7,723 nucleotides of DNA from positions 1 through 7,723 of the forward strand of contig JAZODA010000008.1 in NCBI GenBank assembly GCA_045596745.1. Direction: 5' to 3'. Source of the DNA: RGIG3009 sp045596745 (lineage in GTDB: Bacteria; Bacillota; Clostridia; Oscillospirales; Acutalibacteraceae). The notes beneath the pieces are model-generated. The model was not told where the DNA came from. It saw only the letters and a program-made list of their open reading frames with translations, and did no database searches. The position numbers were made by a program, and so were the translations under genes. Every line of letters begins with the position of its first letter. Positions within the stretch are counted from its first letter, which is position 1. This document shows, in pieces, positions 1 to 4,499 of this stretch.

Positions 1-20
1 GGGTTTCACGATACAAACAG

Positions 21-70
21 GCTTCTCCTTGAGGAGAAGCTGTCGAGCGACAGCGAGACTGATGAGATGC
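21..70 (+). repeat. Palindromic intergenic repeat, copy A
   Basis: Starts with a perfect 8-bp stem, GCTTCTCC / GGAGAAGC (21-28 and 33-40, loop TTGA). A second small stem follows, CTGTC / GACAG (40-44 and 49-53), and then GACTGATGAGATG. The same ordered parts, CTTCTCCTTGAGGAGAAG then a small variable hairpin then GACNGATGAGNTG, recur in reverse orientation at 160-206, so this is one member of a dispersed family. Repeats of this design are common between genes in gut Clostridia (general knowledge, not searched). It could fold as RNA or be a non-autonomous mobile element; no transposase is present. Confidence 0.65.
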
Positions 71-116
71 TGACAAACAACGATGTATCCTCAAAACGCA
101 AGAATTTGGCGTTGGA

Positions 117-206
117 CACCTCATCCGTCACAGCTACGCACCTGGCGGTGGGCGTCGGCCACCTCATCCGTCACCTGCGGTGCCACCTTCTCCTCAAGGA
201 GAAGGC
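117..206 (-). repeat. Palindromic intergenic repeat, copy B plus a partial copy, inverted relative to copy A
   Basis: The 15-mer CACCTCATCCGTCAC occurs exactly twice, at 117-131 and 160-174. The second occurrence runs into a perfect 8-bp stem CCTTCTCC / GGAGAAGG (186-193 and 198-205, loop TCAA). Read on the minus strand, 160-206 is the same element as copy A: stem, variable hairpin, then GTGACGGATGAGGTG. The 117-159 stretch looks like a partial copy lacking the long stem. Short CACC/GGTG mini-hairpins at 139-150 and 172-182 mark the variable part of each copy. Confidence 0.65.
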
Positions 207-212
207 TTATAT

Positions 213-246
213 GGCCCCTCGATGAGGGAGGCACCTTGCGGTGGGC
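213..246. repeat. Third partial module of the intergenic repeat cluster
   Basis: Contains a 5-bp stem CCCTC / GAGGG (216-220 and 224-228, loop GAT). CACCTTGCGGTGGGC (232-246) follows and matches CACCTGGCGGTGGGC at 139-153 in 14 of 15 positions. It is therefore a further diverged piece of the same family. It ends about 30 bases before the pheS ribosome binding site, so any transcript entering pheS from the left carries these hairpins. No convincing promoter is visible between this repeat and pheS. Confidence 0.5.
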
Positions 247-290
247 ACTTTGCGGATTTTTATTGCTGTATTTTAAGGAGGTTTTGACCT

Positions 291-1325
291 ATGAAAGAAC
301 AATTGCAAGCCCTGCGTGAGCAGGCGCTCTCGGAGCTCGCGACGCTGGCCGAGCCGCGCGCACTCGAAGAGTTCCGCGTGCGTTTGCTGGGCAAAAAAGG
401 CGAAGTCACCGCGCTGCTTCGCGGTATGGGCGCTGTGCCTGCCGAGGAGCGCCCCGCGATGGGTCAGCTCATCAACTCGCTGCGCGCCGAGCTGGAAGAA
501 GCCCTCGCCGCGCGTGAGTCGGAGGTGGCTCTCAAGCTGAAAAACGAGCGTCTTGCCGCCGAAACGCTGGACGTCACCCTGCCGGGTAAGGCTGCCGAAA
601 AGGGCGGTCTGCATCCCCTGTCCATCGTGCTGGAGGACTTAATCGACATTTTCCAGTCGATGGGCTTCGACGTGGTAGACGGCCCCGAAGTGGAGACCGA
701 GCATTACTGCTTTGAAGCGCTCAACGTGCCGAAAGACCATCCTGCACGCGATATGCAGGATACCTTCTACCTCGGCGAAGAGCTGCTGCTGCGTACCCAG
801 ACGTCCGCCGCGCAGATTCGCGTGATGGAAAACCGCAAGCCCCCCATCCGCATCATCTGCCCCGGTCGCGTGTTCCGCGCCGACGAAGTGGACGCCACCC
901 ACTCCCCTGTGTTCCATCAGGTGGAGGGCCTCGTGGTGGACAAGGGCATCACGCTGTGCGACCTCAAGGGCGTGCTGGAGCAGTTCGCCCACGAGATTTA
1001 CGGCGCAGACACCAAGGTGCGCTTCCGTCCGAGCTTCTTCCCCTTCACCGAACCCAGCGTGGAGGTTGACGTATCCTGCTCCGCCTGCGGCGGCACGGGC
1101 TGCCGTGTGTGCAAAGGCGCAGGCTGGATTGAAATCCTCGGCGCCGGTATGGTGCATCCCCGTGTGCTGGCAGGCTGCGGCATCGACCCAGACGAGTACT
1201 CCGGCTTCGCGTTCGGTATCGGTCTTGACCGCCTGACCACCACCCGTTACAAAATCAGCGACATCCGCTTGTTGTTCGAGAACGACCAGCGCTTCCTCGC
1301 TCAGTTCAAAGAAGGAGGGAAATAA
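291..1325 (+). CDS. pheS: Phenylalanine--tRNA ligase alpha subunit
   Basis: PheS is the catalytic subunit of the cytoplasmic (alpha-beta)2 phenylalanyl-tRNA synthetase, which charges tRNA-Phe with phenylalanine using ATP. The 344-residue length is normal. Residues 1-95 are the helical, charged N-terminal coiled-coil arm that contacts tRNA. The class II catalytic core follows: GPEVETEHYCFEALN near 121-135, HPARDMQDTFY at 150-160, the motif 2 region with FRADEVDATHSPVFHQVEG at 195-213, and motif 3 with GFAFGIGLDRL at 305-315. A C-x2-C-x4-C-x2-C cluster (C263, C266, C271, C274) precedes GWIEILGAGMVHP, as in Gram-positive PheS. The start is set by AAGGAGG at 275-281, nine bases before the ATG. 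Two bases separate it from pheT, whose ribosome binding site lies inside the last pheS codons. The leader holds repeats and no recognisable T-box. Confidence 0.98.
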   Translation: MKEQLQALREQALSELATLAEPRALEEFRVRLLGKKGEVTALLRGMGAVPAEERPAMGQLINSLRAELEEALAARESEVALKLKNERLAAETLDVTLPGKAAEKGGLHPLSIVLEDLIDIFQSMGFDVVDGPEVETEHYCFEALNVPKDHPARDMQDTFYLGEELLLRTQTSAAQIRVMENRKPPIRIICPGRVFRADEVDATHSPVFHQVEGLVVDKGITLCDLKGVLEQFAHEIYGADTKVRFRPSFFPFTEPSVEVDVSCSACGGTGCRVCKGAGWIEILGAGMVHPRVLAGCGIDPDEYSGFAFGIGLDRLTTTRYKISDIRLLFENDQRFLAQFKEGGK

Positions 1326-1327
1326 CC

Positions 1328-3721
1328 ATGAAAGTATCTCTGAATTGGCTGCGCCGCTATGTGGACATTTCCGTCTCCGTAGAGGAGCTGTGCGATAAAA
1401 TGACCATGAGCGGCTTCGAGGTCGACGGCATCGAAGACCTCTCCAAGACGATGCACAACGTCGTCGCCGCGCGTATTCTCAAGCTGGACAAGCACCCCGA
1501 CGCCGACCGTCTGCAGGTGTGCAGTATGGATGTCGGCGCTGCCGAGCCCATCCAGATTATCACCGGTGCGGATAACGTGTTCGAGGGCGCGCTGGTGCCT
1601 GCCGCACTGCACGAATCGCTGCTGCCGACCGGCACGGTCATCAAGCGCGGCAAGCTGCGCGGTCTGCCGAGCGAGGGTATGCTTTGCTCCGGCGAGGAGC
1701 TTTGCCTCAAAGAGTCCGACTACCCCGGTGCGGAGGTCTACGGCATCCTCATTCTGAAAGAGGATGTCGCCCCCGGTACGGATATGCGTGAGGTGCTGCA
1801 CCTCAACGATGTCATCATCGATTTCAGCATCACCTCCAACCGTCCCGACTGCCAGAGCATGCTGGGTATCGCCCGCGAAGTGGCGGTGGCACTGGGCGTG
1901 CCGTTTAAGATGCCCGAGCCTGCCTACAAGACGGCGGGCGGCGATGTCAACGAACACATCGCCATCACGGTGGAAGACACCGAGCTGTGTCCCCGTTATA
2001 TGGGTCGCATTGTCAAGAATCTGCGCATCGCCCCCTCCCCTGCCTGGATGCAGGAGTGCCTGAAGGGTGCCGGTATGCGCCCCATCAACAACATCGTCGA
2101 CATCACCAACTTCGTGATGCTGGAAACGGGTCAGCCGATGCACGCGTTCGACCTGCGTGACATCCGCGGCGCACAGATTATCGTGCGTCGTGCGACCGAC
2201 GGCGAAGAAATCGTGACGCTGGACGGCAAGCCGCATACCCTCAGCAGCGATATGCTGGTCATCGCGGATGCCGAAGCGCCCTCCTGCCTTGCCGGTATTA
2301 TGGGCGGCCAAAACAGCGAAATCAAGCCCGATACCACCGATTTGCTGTTCGAGTGCGCCAAGTTCCGCCGCGACAACGTGCGCCGCACGGGTCGTACGCT
2401 GGGTATGCGCACCGAGTCCTCCGCCCGCTTCGAAAAGGGTGTGGACATCCACGGCGTGGCGTATGCGATGGATCGCGCGCTGCAGCTCATCGACGAGCTG
2501 GATGCCGGTGACATCATCGACGGCGTCATCGACTGCTGTGACGAGCTGCCCGAGCCGCGCCGCCTGTCCGTCGCGCCTGCCGACATCAACGCCCTGCTCG
2601 GCGTTGACGTGCCGACCGAGGCGATGGTGGACATCCTCTGCCGCCTGGAGCTGAACGCTTCGGTGGAGGACGGCAAGCTCGTCTGCTACATCCCCTCCCG
2701 CCGCGACGACATCGAGGGTCGCGCCGACCTCGCCGAAGAGGTGGTGCGTGTGTACGGCTACGACCACATCGTGGGTGCGCCGATGAACGGCGCGATTGTC
2801 CGCGGTCAGAAGCTGCCCGAGCGCCGCGCCGCCGACCGCCTGAAGGCGACGCTGACTGCACAGGGTCTGTACGAGATTTCGACCTATTCCTTCATCAGCG
2901 CCAAGGCCGCCGATACGCTGGCTCTCGCTGCCGACGATGCGCGCCGTCAGGCAGTGGCACTGCTCAATCCCCTGGGCGAAGAGTACGCGGTGATGCGTAC
3001 CCAGCTCGTCTCCAGTATGCTGACGGTGCTCGCCACCAACTACAGCCGCAAAAACAGCGCGGTGCGCTTCTTTGAAGTGGGCAAGCGCTTTATCCCCCAC
3101 GCCCTGCCGCTGACCGAGCAGCCCGACGAAGTGCCGGTGCTGTGTCTCGGCGCGTACGGCGCTGAAGAGGATTATTTCACGCTCAAGGGCGTGGTGGAGG
3201 CACTGCTCGCCGCATTCGGTGCACAGGCGTCCTTCGCCCGCGCGGCAGAGCCGTATCTGCATCCGGGTCGCCAGGCGACGGTGTCGCTGGACGGCAAGGT
3301 GGTCGGTGTGCTGGGTGAGGTTCACCCCGACATCGCCGAGGGCTACGGCATCGGCGTGCGCGCCTTTGTGGCGGAGCTGGAGCTGCAGCCCATCTATGCG
3401 GCGGCCGCCGGTAAGGTGCTGCGCTATCAGCCGTTGCCCCGCTTCCCTGCGGTGGAGCGCGACCTGGCGCTGCTGTGCGATGAGCAGCTGCCTGCCGCCG
3501 AGATTGAGGAGACCATCCGCGCCGCCGGCGGTAAGCTGCTGGAGCGCGTGACGCTGTTTGACGTGTATCAGGGCGCGCAGATTGCGGCAGGACAGAAGAG
3601 TGTGGCGTACAGCCTGACCTTCCGTTCCGCCGAGGGTACGCTGTCGGATGCCGACATCGACCCTGCCATGAACCGCATTATGCGCCGCCTGACCGAAAAG
3701 GGCTGCACGCTGCGCTCTTAA
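1328..3721 (+). CDS. pheT: Phenylalanine--tRNA ligase beta subunit
   Basis: PheT is the tRNA-binding and editing partner of PheS; in known enzymes it hydrolyses Tyr-tRNA-Phe. The 797 residues match the usual bacterial length and no domain is missing. An N-terminal part (MKVSLNWLRRYVD) leads into the EMAP-type tRNA-binding domain (about 40-150, with KHPDADRLQVC and GLPSEGMLCSGEEL). The B3/B4 editing region contains NRPDCQSMLGIAREVA (171-186), INNIVDITNFVMLETGQPMHAFD and GIMGGQNSEI. The B5 domain (about 405-480) carries DDIEGRADLAEEVVRVYGYD with its acidic metal-binding positions. The catalytic-like domain follows, and the ferredoxin-fold anticodon-binding domain closes the chain (about 700-797, from YQPLPRFPAVERDLAL). 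GAAGGAGG at 1311-1318, nine bases upstream, sets the ATG. It is co-transcribed with pheS. Only a weak bulged hairpin (3720-3752) follows it, so some read-through toward ireB is possible. Confidence 0.98.
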   Translation: MKVSLNWLRRYVDISVSVEELCDKMTMSGFEVDGIEDLSKTMHNVVAARILKLDKHPDADRLQVCSMDVGAAEPIQIITGADNVFEGALVPAALHESLLPTGTVIKRGKLRGLPSEGMLCSGEELCLKESDYPGAEVYGILILKEDVAPGTDMREVLHLNDVIIDFSITSNRPDCQSMLGIAREVAVALGVPFKMPEPAYKTAGGDVNEHIAITVEDTELCPRYMGRIVKNLRIAPSPAWMQECLKGAGMRPINNIVDITNFVMLETGQPMHAFDLRDIRGAQIIVRRATDGEEIVTLDGKPHTLSSDMLVIADAEAPSCLAGIMGGQNSEIKPDTTDLLFECAKFRRDNVRRTGRTLGMRTESSARFEKGVDIHGVAYAMDRALQLIDELDAGDIIDGVIDCCDELPEPRRLSVAPADINALLGVDVPTEAMVDILCRLELNASVEDGKLVCYIPSRRDDIEGRADLAEEVVRVYGYDHIVGAPMNGAIVRGQKLPERRAADRLKATLTAQGLYEISTYSFISAKAADTLALAADDARRQAVALLNPLGEEYAVMRTQLVSSMLTVLATNYSRKNSAVRFFEVGKRFIPHALPLTEQPDEVPVLCLGAYGAEEDYFTLKGVVEALLAAFGAQASFARAAEPYLHPGRQATVSLDGKVVGVLGEVHPDIAEGYGIGVRAFVAELELQPIYAAAAGKVLRYQPLPRFPAVERDLALLCDEQLPAAEIEETIRAAGGKLLERVTLFDVYQGAQIAAGQKSVAYSLTFRSAEGTLSDADIDPAMNRIMRRLTEKGCTLRS

Positions 3722-3758
3722 TCGAAATCCGAAATCACACATTTGTTCGATTTTGTGC

Positions 3759-3787
3759 TTGCATTTTTTTGAGAAATCGCATATACT
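3759..3787 (+). promoter_or_regulatory. Sigma-A promoter of the ireB unit
   Basis: TTGCAT (3759-3764) and TATACT (3782-3787) are separated by exactly 17 bases, close to the vegetative consensus. The surroundings are AT-rich, unlike the flanking genes. Predicted initiation near 3794 leaves a leader of only about 25 bases before the chosen ireB start, so ireB need not depend on read-through from pheST. Confidence 0.8.
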
Positions 3788-3803
3788 GTAATTGTATTCA
3801 TAT

Positions 3804-3812
3804 GGGGGAGGT
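3804..3812 (+). promoter_or_regulatory. Ribosome binding site that fixes the ireB start
   Basis: GGGGGAGGT lies six bases before the ATG at 3819. The same frame is open back to a TTG at 3792. That codon sits at or upstream of the predicted transcription start and has no ribosome binding site, so 3819 is preferred. Confidence 0.8.
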
Positions 3813-3818
3813 ATCCGT

Positions 3819-4064
3819 ATGCTGGATAAAACCATGACCTTTTCGATCCACGATGACAAGGATCAGCAGATGAGACAGGTGCTCATCACCGTCTACAACG
3901 CGCTTAAGGAAAAAGGCTACAACCCGATCAATCAGATTGTCGGTTATATCCTGTCCGAAGACCCCACCTACATCACCACCCACAACAACGCTCGCAGCCT
4001 GGTTCGCAAAGTGGATCGGGATGAATTGCTGCGCGCGATGGTGCGGACGTATCTCAACGATTAA
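3819..4064 (+). CDS. ireB: IreB family regulatory phosphoprotein (UPF0297)
   Basis: This small cytosolic protein belongs to the IreB/YrzL family. In Enterococcus faecalis, IreB is phosphorylated on N-terminal threonines by the PASTA-domain kinase IreK and acts as a negative regulator of intrinsic cephalosporin resistance. Recognition here rests on the family core EKGYNPINQIVGYILSEDP, followed by ARSLVRKVDRDELLRAMV and a short C-terminal tail. The 81-residue length, counted from 3819, fits the family. T5 and T7 in MLDKTMTFS are the natural candidates for phosphorylation (inference by position). It has its own promoter and is followed after 12 bases by a 97-residue gene. In many Firmicutes ireB is followed by ruvX and a DUF1292 gene; neither is present here. 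The kinase and phosphatase that would act on it are not in this window. Confidence 0.93.
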   Translation: MLDKTMTFSIHDDKDQQMRQVLITVYNALKEKGYNPINQIVGYILSEDPTYITTHNNARSLVRKVDRDELLRAMVRTYLND

Positions 4065-4076
4065 GGAGTTGGCATC

Positions 4077-4370
4077 ATGGCCGAAACGACCGAAACCCTG
4101 CTGACCTATAAAGGTCGCCCGCTGGTGCGCAGCGGCAACGTGCTGTACTACGGCGATATGAGCGAAAAATGCGTCATCGTCCTGCAGGTGCTCACCAACA
4201 AAAAAGTCGGTGACATGGACGTCGCCGACAAAATTCAGGTGCAGCTGCTGCTCACCGATCCCGAAGTTCGTATGAAGGATCGCATCCTCAAAAAGAGCGA
4301 GAAAAACGGTCTGTATGCCGCGATGGATATCGGCAGCATCTGGCTGGAACGCGAGCTGGGCAAGGAATAA
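4077..4370 (+). CDS. Conserved-looking small protein of unknown function, co-transcribed with ireB
   Basis: I cannot name this 97-residue protein's family with confidence. It looks like a cytosolic alpha/beta protein with no signal peptide or membrane segment. The first two thirds alternate short predicted strands (LLTYKGRPLVRSGNVLYYGDM, VIVLQVLT and KIQVQLLLTD), and the C-terminal third looks helical (GLYAAMDIGSIWLEREL) after a basic stretch (MKDRILKKSEKNG, about 64-76). Dense aromatic and glycine patterns such as YKGRPLVR and NVLYYGDMSEK look like conserved family motifs, and I have the impression of similar unnamed proteins in other Clostridia (unchecked). AAGGAG at 4063-4068, eight bases before the ATG, supports the start. 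Only 12 bases separate it from ireB, with no terminator between, so the two are co-transcribed. A link to IreB or PASTA-kinase signalling is inference from position only. Confidence 0.82.
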   Translation: MAETTETLLTYKGRPLVRSGNVLYYGDMSEKCVIVLQVLTNKKVGDMDVADKIQVQLLLTDPEVRMKDRILKKSEKNGLYAAMDIGSIWLERELGKE

Positions 4371-4377
4371 ACGCGCG

Positions 4378-4417
4378 ACGGCGCTGTGTTCTTCGGAACG
4401 CAGCGCCGTTTCTGTTT
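4378..4417 (+). terminator. Intrinsic terminator of the ireB unit, UUCG-capped
   Basis: ACGGCGCTG (4378-4386) pairs with CAGCGCCGT (4401-4409). After one U-G wobble the stem continues as GTTC / GAAC (4388-4391 and 4396-4399), closed by the very stable cUUCGg tetraloop. The 14-pair hairpin is followed by an imperfect U-tract (TTTCTGTTT, 4409-4417). It starts eight bases after the stop codon of the 97-residue gene. Confidence 0.85.
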
Positions 4418-4436
4418 GCCTGTGCCGTGCGACAAC

Positions 4437-4485
4437 AAAAAAGCCGATATGGATGGCATTCCATATCGGCTTGTTTTCTGTTTTT
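4437..4485. terminator. Bidirectional terminator between convergent genes
   Basis: A perfect 13-bp stem pairs 4441-4453 with 4460-4472 (loop TGGCAT). On the minus strand it is followed at once by six U (from 4442 to 4437), ideal for ending the leftward CapA-MurF transcript 27 bases after its stop codon. On the plus strand TTTT at 4474-4477 and TTTTT at 4481-4485 follow, giving a second stop for rightward transcripts that pass the UUCG hairpin. Confidence 0.85.
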
Positions 4486-4499
4486 AACAGCGCAGGTGC

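Noticed and set aside
177..187. T-box-like sequence (GGTGGCACCGC when read on the minus strand) upstream of pheS
   Set aside because: It is on the wrong strand for pheS, lacks the other T-box elements, and is explained by the variable part of repeat copy B.
83..319. 78-codon open frame in the repeat region
   Set aside because: It runs through the palindromic repeats and into pheS in another frame. It has no ribosome binding site and a low-complexity Arg/Ser/Thr/Trp-rich product.
3720..3752. Possible terminator after pheT (AATCGAA / TTCGATT stem)
   Set aside because: The stem is short and AT-rich with a five-base bulge and a weak inner stem, and only a short U stretch follows. It may slow transcription, but I would not call it a terminator.
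3792..3818. Upstream TTG start for ireB adding nine residues
   Set aside because: The codon lies at or before the predicted transcription start and has no ribosome binding site; the extra residues (YSYGGGIR) read through the ribosome binding site of the ATG at 3819.
1301..3859. Very long open frame (852 codons) on the minus strand opposite pheT
   Set aside because: It mirrors a certain gene. Its openness follows from the GC-rich codon choice of pheT, which rarely places TTA, CTA or TCA in the matching phase. The translation is His/Val/Gly-rich, low in recognisable motifs and lacks a ribosome binding site.
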